A stretch of 64,000 nt of DNA, from the NCBI RefSeq assembly GCF_013410035.1, contig NZ_JACCBW010000001.1, positions 310,001 through 374,000 on the forward strand. Direction: 5' to 3'. This DNA comes from Nocardioides cavernae (GTDB lineage Bacteria > Actinomycetota > Actinomycetes > Propionibacteriales > Nocardioidaceae). Positions 28,710 to 39,275 of this stretch are shown piece by piece; the stretch's first letter is position 1; every line of letters begins with the position of its first letter. The position numbers and the translations under genes are program-made. The notes below the pieces were generated by a model, which searched no databases, was not told the origin of the DNA, and worked only from the letters and a program-made list of their open reading frames with translations.

Positions 28710-29309
28710 ATGTTCCAGGTTGCACTCACCGGCCTCCTCACCGGACTCGCCCTCATCGTCGCCGTCGGCGCGCAGAACGCCTTCCTCCTGCGCCAGGGGA
28801 TCCGCGGCGAGCACGTCCTGCCCATCGTGCTCACGTGCCTCGTCTCCGACGTCGTCGCGATCACGGCCGGCGTCGCCGGGTTGGGCGTCGTGCTCGAGCG
28901 CTGGCCGGGCGTCCTCCCGGTGGCCCAGGTGCTCGGTGGGCTCTACCTGATCGCGTTCGGCGTGCACGCCGCGATGCGCGCCTGGAAGCCCGGCGCCCTC
29001 GAGGCGGGCGAGGGCACCGCCCTCACCCCGACCAAGGCCGTGCTGGTCACGCTGGCGCTGACGTGGCTCAACCCGCACTTCTACCTCGACGCCGTCCTCA
29101 TGCTCGGCACCGTCGCCAACAGCTTCGGCACCGACCGGTGGTGGTTCCTCGCCGGCACGCTGGTCGCCAGCCTGCTGTGGTTCTTCGGCCTGGGCTACGG
29201 CGCCCGGCTGCTGCGCGGGCTCTTCGCGCGGCCCAAGGCCTGGCGCGTGCTGGACTCGGCGATCGCCGTCGTCATGGGCACCCTCGGCGTGGGGCTGATC
29301 GTCCACTGA
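28710..29309 (+). CDS. lysE: LysE/ArgO-family basic amino acid exporter
   Basis: A 199-residue six-helix exporter with the family N-terminus LIVAVGAQNAFLLRQGI and the central TWLNPHFYLDAVLMLG. It exports lysine or arginine when these build up, under its divergent LysG-type regulator. TACCGT (28698-28703) ends 6 nt before the ATG, suggesting a leaderless transcript. Confidence 0.92.
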   Translation: MFQVALTGLLTGLALIVAVGAQNAFLLRQGIRGEHVLPIVLTCLVSDVVAITAGVAGLGVVLERWPGVLPVAQVLGGLYLIAFGVHAAMRAWKPGALEAGEGTALTPTKAVLVTLALTWLNPHFYLDAVLMLGTVANSFGTDRWWFLAGTLVASLLWFFGLGYGARLLRGLFARPKAWRVLDSAIAVVMGTLGVGLIVH

Positions 29310-29345
29310 CGGTGTCGGGCGTGAGCGTGGTCACGATCCGTGGAT

Positions 29346-29369
29346 CTACATAGTTTCCCTATGTAGTGT
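29346..29369 (+). promoter_or_regulatory. MarR operator overlapping a leaderless -10 box
   Basis: CTACATAG (29346-29353) and CTATGTAG (29359-29366) form a perfect inverted repeat. The right arm runs into TAGTGT (29364-29369), which ends 7 nt before the marR GTG, so a bound repressor would cover the promoter. Confidence 0.8.
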
Positions 29370-29376
29370 CGACGTC

Positions 29377-29820
29377 GTGAGCGCTGATCTGTCCCTGCTC
29401 GCCAGCGACCTCGTCGTCCTGGCCTCGCGCCTGACCCGTGCGGTCCGCCGCGAGGTCGACCACCCGGCCGGCGCCCGCGCCCTGTCCCTCCTGGACGAGC
29501 ACGGGCCATCCGGCGTCACCGCGCTCGCCGCCGCCGACCGCTGCAGCCAGCCGACCATGACCGCGACGGTGAAGGTCCTGCGCGAGCAGGGACTGGTCGA
29601 CCGGCACCCGCACCCGACGGACGGCCGGGCGCACGTCGTCGCGCTCACCGAGGCCGGGCGCGCCGAGCTGGCGCGCATCCGGCACGCCAACGCCGAGCTC
29701 GTCACCGCGCGGCTCGGCGCGACCCACACCGCCGAGGAGGTGGCGATCGCCGTCGCGGTCCTCCGGGACGTCCTCGACCTCCGCCCCGGCCCGAGCGACC
29801 AGGAGGACGCCACCCCGTGA
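29377..29820 (+). CDS. MarR-family transcriptional regulator
   Basis: A 147-residue winged-helix regulator: recognition region VTALAAADRCSQPTMTATVKVLREQGLV and wing HPHPTDGRAHVVALTEAGR. It starts with GTG after an operator-promoter overlap and is translationally coupled (GTGA) to an MFS transporter, the usual setup for efflux repression relieved by the drug. Confidence 0.92.
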   Translation: MSADLSLLASDLVVLASRLTRAVRREVDHPAGARALSLLDEHGPSGVTALAAADRCSQPTMTATVKVLREQGLVDRHPHPTDGRAHVVALTEAGRAELARIRHANAELVTARLGATHTAEEVAIAVAVLRDVLDLRPGPSDQEDATP

Positions 29821-31091
29821 CCGGCCCCACCACCCGCACCGCCCCTGCCGACTCCACCGGCACCAGCGCGGCGCCCTCGATCCTCCGACAGCCGCGCGCC
29901 GTGTGGGCCGTCGCCTTCGCGTGCGTCATCGCCTTCATGGGCATCGGCCTCGTCGACCCGATCCTCAAGGAGATCGCCGCACAGCTCCGGGCGACGCCCA
30001 GCCAGGTCTCGCTGCTCTTCACCAGCTACATGGCCGTCATGGGCGTCTCGATGCTGGTGACCGGCGTGGTGTCCAGCCGGATCGGGCCCAAGCGGACGCT
30101 CCTGGCCGGCCTCGCGCTCATCATCGTCTCGGCCGCCCTGGCCGGCATGTCCGACAGCGTCGGCGCCGTCATCGGCTTCCGCGCCGGCTGGGGGCTCGGC
30201 AACGCCCTCTTCGTCGCGACCGCCCTCGCGACCATCGTGAGCGCCTCGGCCGGGTCGGTCGGTCAGGCGATCATCCTCTTCGAGGCCGCCCTCGGGCTCG
30301 GCATCGCCTCGGGCCCCCTCATCGGCGGCGTGCTGGGCCAGGTGTCCTGGCGCGGGCCGTTCTTCGGAGTGTCGGTGCTCATGACCATCGCGCTCGTCGC
30401 GACGGCGTTCTTCCTGCCGTCGACCCCGCCGACCGGACGGCCGACCTCGCTGCTCGACCCGTTCCGTGCCCTGCGCCACCGCGCCCTGCTGCTGCTCGCA
30501 CTCGTCGCGATCTTCTACAACCTCGGCTTCTTCACCCTCATGGCCGCCGGACCCTTCGCGCTGCCGTCGTACTCCATCATGGGCATCGGCTGGACGTTCT
30601 TCGGCTGGGGGCTGCTCCTCGCCCTCACCTCGGTCTGGCTGGCCCCGGTCCTGCAGCGCCGCTTCGGGACGCTGCCGACCCTGACCGCGGTGCTGGCGCT
30701 CTTCGCCCTCGACCTGGCTGCGATGGCGCTCGGCGCGGACCACGAGCCGGTGGTCACGGCCGGCATCGCGCTGGCGGGCGCGTTCCTCGGTGTCACCAAC
30801 ACCCTCGTCACCGAGGCCGTGATGGGCGCGGCACCGGTCGAGCGGCCCGTGGCGTCCGCTGCGTACTCGTTCGTCCGCTTCACCGGCGGCGCGGTCGGCC
30901 CGTTCGTGGCCCTCAAGCTCGCGGAGCGGGTCGACCTGCACGCACCGTTCTGGTTCGGCGCGGGTGCTGTCGCCGTCGGCGTGGCGGTCGTCGCGCTGGG
31001 GGCGCGGACCATCGCCGCCGCCCTCGACCGGAGCCCGGCCCCGCACGGCGTCACCGAGGCCGAGAGCGAGCTCGTCGGCGACCTCGCCTGA
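29817..31091 (+). CDS. MFS efflux transporter controlled by MarR
   Basis: A 424-residue MFS protein with about 12 helices. Motif A appears as GVVSSRIGPKRTL in loop 2-3, and the antiporter-type GPLIGGVLG lies in helix 5, so drug/H+ antiport is likely. The GTG start overlaps the marR stop by 4 nt. Substrate unknown. Confidence 0.9.
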   Translation: MTGPTTRTAPADSTGTSAAPSILRQPRAVWAVAFACVIAFMGIGLVDPILKEIAAQLRATPSQVSLLFTSYMAVMGVSMLVTGVVSSRIGPKRTLLAGLALIIVSAALAGMSDSVGAVIGFRAGWGLGNALFVATALATIVSASAGSVGQAIILFEAALGLGIASGPLIGGVLGQVSWRGPFFGVSVLMTIALVATAFFLPSTPPTGRPTSLLDPFRALRHRALLLLALVAIFYNLGFFTLMAAGPFALPSYSIMGIGWTFFGWGLLLALTSVWLAPVLQRRFGTLPTLTAVLALFALDLAAMALGADHEPVVTAGIALAGAFLGVTNTLVTEAVMGAAPVERPVASAAYSFVRFTGGAVGPFVALKLAERVDLHAPFWFGAGAVAVGVAVVALGARTIAAALDRSPAPHGVTEAESELVGDLA

Positions 31092-31101
31092 GCGGACCGG
31101 G

Positions 31102-31899
31102 TCACTCCCCCGCGAGGGCCAGCCCCTCCTCGGCCAACGCGTCGCGCAGCCGGGTGATCGCGATCGGCCCGACGCCGTGCATCGCGGAGAGCTGCCCCGC
31201 CGAGTACGCCGTCACCTGCGCGAGCGTGGTGACCCCGGCCTCGCGCAGGGCCCGGGTGGCGGGAGCGCCGATGGTCCGCGGCAGCGGCGTGCCCGTCGTC
31301 CGCGGCGCGCGCACCCGCGGCTCGGGCAGGGTCGCGTCGACGACCGCCTCGCCCCGCGGGGACAGCAGGTAGCCGATCGCCAGCGACTCGGTGAGGCCGA
31401 GCTCCTTGAGCTTGCGGACGTCCTTCTTGAAGTCCTGGGTCTCCCGCCCGACCTGTGCGGCCAGGTCGGGGGCGCGGACCGTGGGGTTGAGGTCGATCAG
31501 GTCGAGCGTCGCGCGCGTCCACGGCCCGACGGGCGACGACGCGTCGAGCCGGTCGAGGCGGGCGTTGATCGCGGCGAGCTCCGCCTCGTCGGGGACGGTG
31601 GCCCGCAGCGCCTCGCGCGGGTCGGGGCCGGCGTACGCCAGCCCGATCCGCCACGCCGGGTCGTCCGGACGCGCCGCCAGCGCCTCCTTCAGCGCCGTGA
31701 GCGACGTTGCGCCTGCGCGACGCGCGTCCTCCGCGCGCAACCGGGCCGGGCTGACCTGCTCGACCGAGGTCACCTCGATCAGTCCGACGCTGGTGCGCAT
31801 GCGGGTGCCGACGACGACCCGCGGCCTCGCCCAGCGCCGGAACGCCAGGTCGATCGCGCCGGCCTTGATGGCGGCCAGCTCGGCCGGGCGGATCATCAT
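31102..31899 (-). CDS. ASCH-like/helix-hairpin-helix protein of unknown function
   Basis: A 265-residue protein. Residues 1-50 (IRPAELAAIKAGAIDLAFRR, then VGLIEVTSVEQV) resemble the ASCH/PUA-like RNA-binding fold. The middle has a winged-helix look (NPTVRAPDLAAQVGRETQDFKKDVRKLKELGL), and the C-terminus has a helix-hairpin-helix (LREAGVTTLAQVTAYSAGQLSAMHGVGP), so nucleic-acid binding is likely. TAGGCT (31906-31911, minus) ends 6 nt before the ATG. Confidence 0.75.
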   Translation of the reverse strand: MMIRPAELAAIKAGAIDLAFRRWARPRVVVGTRMRTSVGLIEVTSVEQVSPARLRAEDARRAGATSLTALKEALAARPDDPAWRIGLAYAGPDPREALRATVPDEAELAAINARLDRLDASSPVGPWTRATLDLIDLNPTVRAPDLAAQVGRETQDFKKDVRKLKELGLTESLAIGYLLSPRGEAVVDATLPEPRVRAPRTTGTPLPRTIGAPATRALREAGVTTLAQVTAYSAGQLSAMHGVGPIAITRLRDALAEEGLALAGE

Positions 31900-31923
31900 G
31901 GGAGCAGCCTAGGAGAACCCGCC

Positions 31924-31977
31924 GAGCGGTGCGTGAGCCACGTTTCCGGGCCGGAAAAGGTGTCTCACGCACCGCTC
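31924..31977. repeat. GCGGTGCGTGAG hairpin repeat, copy 1
   Basis: Perfect 14-bp arms (31924-31937 with 31964-31977), extended inward by CAC/GTG and TTCC/GGAA. It lies just after hppD and before the ASCH/HhH gene, so it may terminate hppD. Related copies are at 59287 and 59349. Confidence 0.75.
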
Positions 31978-31989
31978 GAGGTCATGGCG

Positions 31990-33784
<1,795 letters not shown>

Positions 33785-33817
33785 CGGCTGCGGCCCAGGC
33801 GGCTGCGGTCCCGGTGC

Positions 33818-34450
33818 TCAGCGCAGCCGGTCGCCGACCTCGCCGGCCGCGGCGATCACCTGCGGCGCGACGACGTCCTCGTCGATCGCCCCGTCGAGCG
33901 TCACGATCCCGACGCTCGCCCGCAGCCCGTCGACCCCGCGGACCGGGGCCGCCAGCCCGCGGGCGCCGGACTGCAGCTCGCCGCTCGTGACGGCGTACGA
34001 GTCCTCGCCGTCGAGCAGGCCGATGGCCTTGCCGGCCGCGCCCTGGGTCAGCGGGTGCCGGGCCCCGACCCGGTAGGACACGTGGAAGTCGGTCCAGGTC
34101 GGCTCGACCACCGCCAGCGCGAGGGCCTCGTCGCCGTCGGCGACCGTGAGGTGCGCGGTCGAGCCGATCGACTCGGCGAGCCGGCGCAGGACGGGCATCG
34201 CCAGGTCGCGCAGCAGGGGCTGCACGCCACTCGCGAGGTGGAGCACCCCCAGCCCGACGAAGAGGCGCGAGCGCGCGTCGCGGCGTACGAGCCCGTGCTG
34301 CTCGAGCGTGCTGATCAACCGGTAGACGACCGTGCGGTTGACCTCGAGGCGGTGCGACAGCTCGGTCACCGTGAGCCCCTCCGGGCTGCCGGCCAGGACC
34401 TTCAGGACCCGGAGGCCGCGATCGAGCGTCTGGGAGGTCTCCGAGGCCAT
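33818..34450 (-). CDS. IclR-family transcriptional regulator
   Basis: A 210-residue IclR-type protein with HTH (LTVTELSHRLEVNRTVVYRLISTLEQHGLV) and an effector domain (STAHLTVADGDEALALAVVEP, VGARHPLTQGAAGKAIGL). It is short for the family (about 250), lacking part of the C-terminal effector region. CATAGT is 6 nt before the ATG. No catabolic operon is adjacent, so the target is unclear. Confidence 0.88.
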   Translation of the reverse strand: MASETSQTLDRGLRVLKVLAGSPEGLTVTELSHRLEVNRTVVYRLISTLEQHGLVRRDARSRLFVGLGVLHLASGVQPLLRDLAMPVLRRLAESIGSTAHLTVADGDEALALAVVEPTWTDFHVSYRVGARHPLTQGAAGKAIGLLDGEDSYAVTSGELQSGARGLAAPVRGVDGLRASVGIVTLDGAIDEDVVAPQVIAAAGEVGDRLR

Positions 34451-34470
34451 CCACCCACTATGTCAGGACT

Positions 34471-36249
34471 TCAGGAGGTCTGGCGGACGGCCCACTCGCG
34501 GATCCGGTTGATCCGCTCGTGCAGCTGCTCGGCGTTGGCGACCGCGGCCGGCGGACCGCCGCACTCCTTGCGCAGGGCGTTGTGGGTGATGCCGTGGGCC
34601 TGCCCGGTGCGGTGGTGCCAGGCCGCGACGAGGCCGTTGAGCTCGCGGCGCAGGACGCCGAGCTGCTGGTGGGTGCTGAGCTCCTGGACGGAGTCGACCA
34701 CGCGGTCGCCCACCCCGTCGGACCTCTGCTTGCGGGCCCGCTCGCTCTGGCGCGAGTGCAGCAGCTCGCGCACCTGGTCGGGCTCGAGGAGACCGGGGAT
34801 GCCGAGGAAATCCATCTCCTCCTCCGACCCGACGTGCACCTCGCCCGAGTGCCCGAACTGGGCGCCCTCGTAGAGGACGTGGTCGAACGACGCGGTCGAG
34901 CCGAGCGCCTCCCACGACATCTCGAGCTCGTCGGAGGCCGACTCGCCCTGCTGGGCCTGGGCGAGCAGGTCGTCCTCGGCGGCGAAGATGTCGTCCTCGT
35001 CCTGCACCCGCCGACCGAGCACGTGGTCGCGCTGGGCCTCCATGTCGGAGGCGAACTCGAGCAGGTGCGGCACCGACGGCAGGAAGACCGACGCGGTCTC
35101 ACCGCGCGACCGGGCACGTACGAAGCGTCCGACGGCCTGGGCGAAGAAGAGCGGGGTCGACACCGTGGTCGCCCAGACGCCGACGGCCAGTCGCGGCACG
35201 TCGACGCCCTCGGAGACCATCCGTACCGCGACCATCCAGCGGTCCTCGGAGTGGGTGAACTTCTCGATCTTCTTCGACGAGCCCTTCTCGTCCGAGAGCA
35301 CCACCGTCGGCGTCTCGCCGGAGATCTTCTTCAGCAGGGCGGCGTAGGCGCGCGCCGACTCCTGGTCGCCCGCGATGACGAGGCCGCCCGCGTCCGGGAC
35401 GTGCCGGCGTACCTCGGACAGGCGCGTGTCGGCGGCCTCGAGCACCGCCGGGATCCACGAGCCGCGCGGGTCGAGGGCCGTACGCAGCGCCTGGGCGTGC
35501 ATGTCCTTGGTGAGCGGCTCCCCCAGCCGGGCGACGACCTCGTCGCCGGCGCGCGTGCGCCACTGCATCTCGCCGGAGTAGGCCATGAAGAGCACCGGGC
35601 GTACGACGTGGTCGGCGAGCGCGTGGGCGTAGCCGTAGGTGTAGTCCGCGGCCGAGGTCGGGATGCCGTCGTCACCGGGCGCGTAGCTCACGAACGGGAT
35701 CGGGTTGATGTCGGAGCGGAACGGCGTGCCGGTGAGCGCGAGTCGTCGGGTGGCCGGGTCGAACGCCTCGCGCACCCCCTCGCCCCACGACAGCGCGTCG
35801 CCGGCGTGGTGGATCTCGTCGAGGATCACGAGCGTCTTGAAGCGCTCGGTGCGGATCCGCATGGCGAGCGGGTTCACCGCGACCCCGGCGTACGTCACCG
35901 CGATCCCGACGTAGTCGTCGGACGTCCGGCCCTTGCCGGCGGAGTAGGTCGGGTCGATCGGGATGCCGGCGCGCGCGGCGGCCTCGGCCCACTGCGTCTT
36001 GAGGTGCTCGGTCGGCGCGACGACCGTGATCCGGTCGACCACGCGACGGCTCAGCAGGTCGGCGGCGACCGTCAGCGCGAAGGTGGTCTTGCCGGCACCG
36101 GGGGTCGCGACCGCGAGGAAGTCGCGGGGCTGACGGGACTGGTAGGTGTCCATCGCCGCCTGCTGCCAGGCACGGAGGGAGGGCGCGGTGCCCCAGGCGG
36201 CCCGGTCGGGCCACGCGGGGGGCAGCGGCGCGTCGGGGCGCCCCGTCAC
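34471..36249 (-). CDS. XPB/DEAH-like superfamily 2 helicase
   Basis: A 592-residue SF2 helicase. Motif I is ATPGAGKTT, motif II DEIHHA, motif III LTGTPFRSD and motif VI QAVGRFVRAR; the layout resembles the XPB/ERCC3-like group. The C-terminal 200 residues hold charged helices without a known domain. GTG 36249 overlaps the DUF3039 stop by 4 nt. A DNA-repair or nucleic-acid remodelling role is inferred. Confidence 0.9.
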   Translation of the reverse strand: MTGRPDAPLPPAWPDRAAWGTAPSLRAWQQAAMDTYQSRQPRDFLAVATPGAGKTTFALTVAADLLSRRVVDRITVVAPTEHLKTQWAEAAARAGIPIDPTYSAGKGRTSDDYVGIAVTYAGVAVNPLAMRIRTERFKTLVILDEIHHAGDALSWGEGVREAFDPATRRLALTGTPFRSDINPIPFVSYAPGDDGIPTSAADYTYGYAHALADHVVRPVLFMAYSGEMQWRTRAGDEVVARLGEPLTKDMHAQALRTALDPRGSWIPAVLEAADTRLSEVRRHVPDAGGLVIAGDQESARAYAALLKKISGETPTVVLSDEKGSSKKIEKFTHSEDRWMVAVRMVSEGVDVPRLAVGVWATTVSTPLFFAQAVGRFVRARSRGETASVFLPSVPHLLEFASDMEAQRDHVLGRRVQDEDDIFAAEDDLLAQAQQGESASDELEMSWEALGSTASFDHVLYEGAQFGHSGEVHVGSEEEMDFLGIPGLLEPDQVRELLHSRQSERARKQRSDGVGDRVVDSVQELSTHQQLGVLRRELNGLVAAWHHRTGQAHGITHNALRKECGGPPAAVANAEQLHERINRIREWAVRQTS

Positions 36250-36530
36250 TCGCCGGAGCCCGAGCCGTCGTTGCCGCCGGAGCCGCCGCCCGGCTTCATC
36301 TGCTCCCAGATCTCCTTGCACTCCGGGCAGACGGGGTACTTCTCAGGGGACCGCGAGGGGACCCACACCTTGCCGCACAGGGCGATCACGGGGGTGCCCA
36401 TGACCATCGCCTCGGTGAGCTTGTCCTTGGGGACGTAGTGCGAGAACCGCTCGTGGTCGCCCTCGTCCGTGGGCACCGTCTGACGCTCTTCGACGGTCTG
36501 GGTGCCGGGAGAGAAGCCGATGGTGCTCAT
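36246..36530 (-). CDS. DUF3039 zinc-ribbon-like protein
   Basis: A 94-residue actinobacterial DUF3039 protein with ALCGKVWVP and VCPECKEI, the Cys residues expected to bind zinc, and a Gly-Ser-rich tail. It is coupled to the helicase gene by a GTGA overlap, suggesting a partner role. TAGGCT, whose TAG is the stop of the upstream gene, ends 8 nt before the ATG. Confidence 0.9.
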   Translation of the reverse strand: MSTIGFSPGTQTVEERQTVPTDEGDHERFSHYVPKDKLTEAMVMGTPVIALCGKVWVPSRSPEKYPVCPECKEIWEQMKPGGGSGGNDGSGSGE

Positions 36531-36538
36531 GATGGGAG

Positions 36539-36544
36539 AGCCTA
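36539..36544 (-). promoter_or_regulatory. -10 box sharing a TAG stop codon, before DUF3039
   Basis: TAGGCT on the minus strand starts with the stop of the cutinase-like gene (36542-36544) and ends 8 nt before the DUF3039 ATG, slightly longer than the usual 6-7. Confidence 0.45.
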
Positions 36545-38563
36545 ACCGGCCGTCCAGAGATAGACCTGCTCGACGTCGGTGTACGCGCCGGGAACGACGT
36601 CGTACCCGACCGCGCCGAACGCGACCCCGCGCCCGCCCGGCGCCGCCGAGACCGATGCGAGCTCGTCGCCGTCGACGAACCGGTCGACGTCAGCGTCGAC
36701 GTGCGTGGGGAGCCACCGGGGAGCACGGAGGAGCCGGCGGTCGGTCCCGCCGACCGGCTGGAGCCGGACGGTGCGGTCACGCCCCACCCACGCCCATCCG
36801 CTGGCGTCGGCCGCGAGCGAGACCTGTGGACTCCACTGGTCGAGCGGGCGCATGCCGGAGACCTCGAGGGGCCGGCTCTCGCGGTAGCGGTCGCAGTAGC
36901 GGTCCTCCACGACGTACCGGCCGTCGTCGGACACGCTCGAGACCTCGCTGCGGCAGTAGTCGGGCGACGCGGGGAAGTCGCCGCTCGCGACCGCCGTCCG
37001 CAGGACCGTGTCCCAGATCCGCAGGGTCGCGCCGTCGACGAGGGCCAGGAACCTGCCGTCGGGCGACGCCGCCCGGAAGCCGGTCACGCCGAGGTCCTCG
37101 ACGACCCCGGTGTCCGCGTGCCACCTGCGAGTGGCGCCGCCGTCCGCGAAGGTCACCGTGCGTCCGTCCCGGCCCAGGCTGGCGGGGCGTACGACGTCCT
37201 GGGGGGCGGCGACGGGGACGGCCTGCGACGTGCCGGCGACGCGGTCGCGCAGCCACGTGATGCCCGTGTCGGGGTCACGGAAGAGCACGAACCTGCCGGT
37301 GCCCGACACCCGGACGTCCGACGCGCCGACAGGAGAGCCGCCGGCGTCGACGCTCACCAGCTCCGTACGGCCGGTCGTGGCGTCCCACGCGTACGCCCGC
37401 GGCCGGACCCGTCGTTCGGCCGACCTGTCGCCGCGCACGAGGTTCGTCGCCGTCGACAGGTAGACCACCGCGCGGGCGTCGTCGGAGACTGCGGCGCTCC
37501 ATGCCGGGGCGTTGGCCGGTCGCGCGTCGACACCGCGGCTGACCAGGACCGTGCCGCGCTCGGCCGCCTGCCGCCGCGCGTCGAGGACCACGGTCACGGG
37601 ACGGCGCACGGCAGGCGCGACGGCCTTGCTCCACACCCGCAGCCGGACGGCCGTACGCCCGTGGGGAGCCCGGCCGACGAGGTGCCCGCGGGAGATCCGC
37701 AGGCCTCGTGGCAGCGTGCGCACCGCCTCGGCCCGGACCCCGCGCACACCCCGAGGGCTCAGCGGTACCCGCACCTGACGCCCGCTGATCGCCGGCCAGG
37801 TGGCCTTCTCGGCGATCACCATCCGGCCGGCCTGTCCGACGAGGGAGGTCGGATCGTAGGCGTCGTGGTCCGTCAGGTCCTCCGCGGTCGGCACCTGGCC
37901 GCGCACCCCACCGCAGACCGGGTCGTTGCCCACGCACGACGACGCGAGCATGCCGGCCCGCCGGACCCACCTCGGCACCTCGGGTCCGCGCCCGGCCAGC
38001 ACCCCCTCGAGCACCTGCTGTCCCTGGACCTCACGCTGCTTCTCCAAGGGGTCGCCCAGCAGCCAGAGCGCGCCGAGGTGCCGACGCGCGGCAGCGTGGC
38101 GGGAGCCCGACAGCCGTCGCGCAGCCTCGCGCGCGGCGACGGCGCCCTCCGAGTGCCCCCCGAGCACGAGCATGGTCCATGGGCACGTCTCGGCGGACCT
38201 GTCCAGGGTGCGGAGCGCCCGCCGGGCGTGGCCGCGCCAGCCCTCGAAGTGGGGGTGCCGGAGCCCTTGCCGGCGGATGTCGTCGAGGTCGGCGAGCGAG
38301 AGCATCGGCGCCGGTGCCGCCACGGCCGTCACGGACACGCGCTGGCCCGGCACCCGCCGCAGCTCGCGGACTGCGGCGTCCCGCGCCTGCCCTCCGGCCC
38401 AGACGACGCGGACGTCCGGGCACCCACCCGGCTCGGTGAGCGCTGCCGCGGCCGACGCCGGGGCGGTCGTGACGGTCAGCAGCCCTGCCAGCAGTGCAGC
38501 CGCGAGCGCTGCTGGGCCCGTCCGTGCGACGCTGGTGCGCACCTGTCCGTCCATGTCGTCCAC
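36542..38563 (-). CDS. Secreted cutinase-like/beta-propeller fusion protein
   Basis: A 673-residue exported protein with a signal peptide (to about APASAAA). Residues ~45-250 resemble a cutinase alpha/beta hydrolase: nucleophile in GGHSEGAVAA, a GNDPVCGG segment like the Asp loop, and His in DHDAYDP. The C-terminal ~330 residues hold repeated AVSDDARAVVYLSTATNLV-type blades resembling a TolB/WD40 propeller. The pairing is unusual; the substrate might be a lipid ester or polyester, by inference only. Confidence 0.75.
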   Translation of the reverse strand: MDDMDGQVRTSVARTGPAALAAALLAGLLTVTTAPASAAAALTEPGGCPDVRVVWAGGQARDAAVRELRRVPGQRVSVTAVAAPAPMLSLADLDDIRRQGLRHPHFEGWRGHARRALRTLDRSAETCPWTMLVLGGHSEGAVAAREAARRLSGSRHAAARRHLGALWLLGDPLEKQREVQGQQVLEGVLAGRGPEVPRWVRRAGMLASSCVGNDPVCGGVRGQVPTAEDLTDHDAYDPTSLVGQAGRMVIAEKATWPAISGRQVRVPLSPRGVRGVRAEAVRTLPRGLRISRGHLVGRAPHGRTAVRLRVWSKAVAPAVRRPVTVVLDARRQAAERGTVLVSRGVDARPANAPAWSAAVSDDARAVVYLSTATNLVRGDRSAERRVRPRAYAWDATTGRTELVSVDAGGSPVGASDVRVSGTGRFVLFRDPDTGITWLRDRVAGTSQAVPVAAPQDVVRPASLGRDGRTVTFADGGATRRWHADTGVVEDLGVTGFRAASPDGRFLALVDGATLRIWDTVLRTAVASGDFPASPDYCRSEVSSVSDDGRYVVEDRYCDRYRESRPLEVSGMRPLDQWSPQVSLAADASGWAWVGRDRTVRLQPVGGTDRRLLRAPRWLPTHVDADVDRFVDGDELASVSAAPGGRGVAFGAVGYDVVPGAYTDVEQVYLWTAG

Positions 38564-38577
38564 CCGTGATCCGTTCC

Positions 38578-38593
38578 GCGCGCCCTTGCGCGC
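38578..38593. terminator. Short hairpin after yqgE
   Basis: GCGCGC-CCTT-GCGCGC, a 6-bp stem with a 4-nt loop between yqgE and the cutinase-like gene. Weak. Confidence 0.4.
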
Positions 38594-38639
38594 ACCCGGG
38601 AGACGCGGACGGCACCGGGAAAGTTGCGTGGAGCCCCGA

Positions 38640-39206
38640 TCAGTTCAGGTCGGGGTCGACGGGCCGGTTCACGTGCCAGGCGAGCATGCCGGGCTGGCGC
38701 CTCATCACGTCGCGCCACAGCACGTCGGGGTCCATCCCGAAGGCGTCGCCGGCCTCGCTGGTCACGACGTACCAGTCGCCGCGCCCGACCTCGCCGTCGA
38801 GCTGCCCGGCGCCCCACCCGGCGTACCCGGCGAAGACCCGCATGGCCGTCAGGGAGCCGTCGACCAGCTCGGTCGGTGTGTCGAGGTCGACCATCCCGAG
38901 CAGCCCCGCCACCGGACGCCACCCCACGGGAGGTTCCTGCGGGTCGCGGAGGCGCGCGACGGCGAGGGCACCGTCGGTGCCCACGGGACCGCCGCGGAAG
39001 AGCACCTCGGGCTCCGCGACGACGTCGCGCCACGGCTCGAGGACGTCGGCGACGAGGACCTGCGAGGGCCGGTTGAGCACGACGCCGAGGGCGCCCTCGT
39101 CGTTGACGTCGAGCAGCAGCACGACCGTGTCGGCGAAGTTGGGGTCCTGCAGGGCCGGTGTCGCCACCAGCAGCATCCCCGATGCCAGCTGCTGCATGCG
39201 TCCCAC
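38640..39206 (-). CDS. YqgE/AlgH family protein
   Basis: A 188-residue YqgE/AlgH (DUF179) protein: opening MQQLASGMLLVATPALQDPNF, then VVLLLDVNDEGALGVVLNRP, and VFAGYAGWGAGQLDGEV. The fold is known but the biochemical role is not. CATAGT lies 7 nt before the ATG. No operon partner. Confidence 0.92.
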   Translation of the reverse strand: MGRMQQLASGMLLVATPALQDPNFADTVVLLLDVNDEGALGVVLNRPSQVLVADVLEPWRDVVAEPEVLFRGGPVGTDGALAVARLRDPQEPPVGWRPVAGLLGMVDLDTPTELVDGSLTAMRVFAGYAGWGAGQLDGEVGRGDWYVVTSEAGDAFGMDPDVLWRDVMRRQPGMLAWHVNRPVDPDLN

Positions 39207-39275
39207 TATGGCAGGAGACCGGTGCCGCGGGTCAGCCTCCCCAGGGAGGGGCGGAGCCCACCCCGGCGGCCGGGA

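Noticed and set aside
29346-31046. 566-codon minus-strand frame over marR and the MFS gene
   Set aside because: Charged low-complexity shadow; the plus strand has two coupled genes with an operator.
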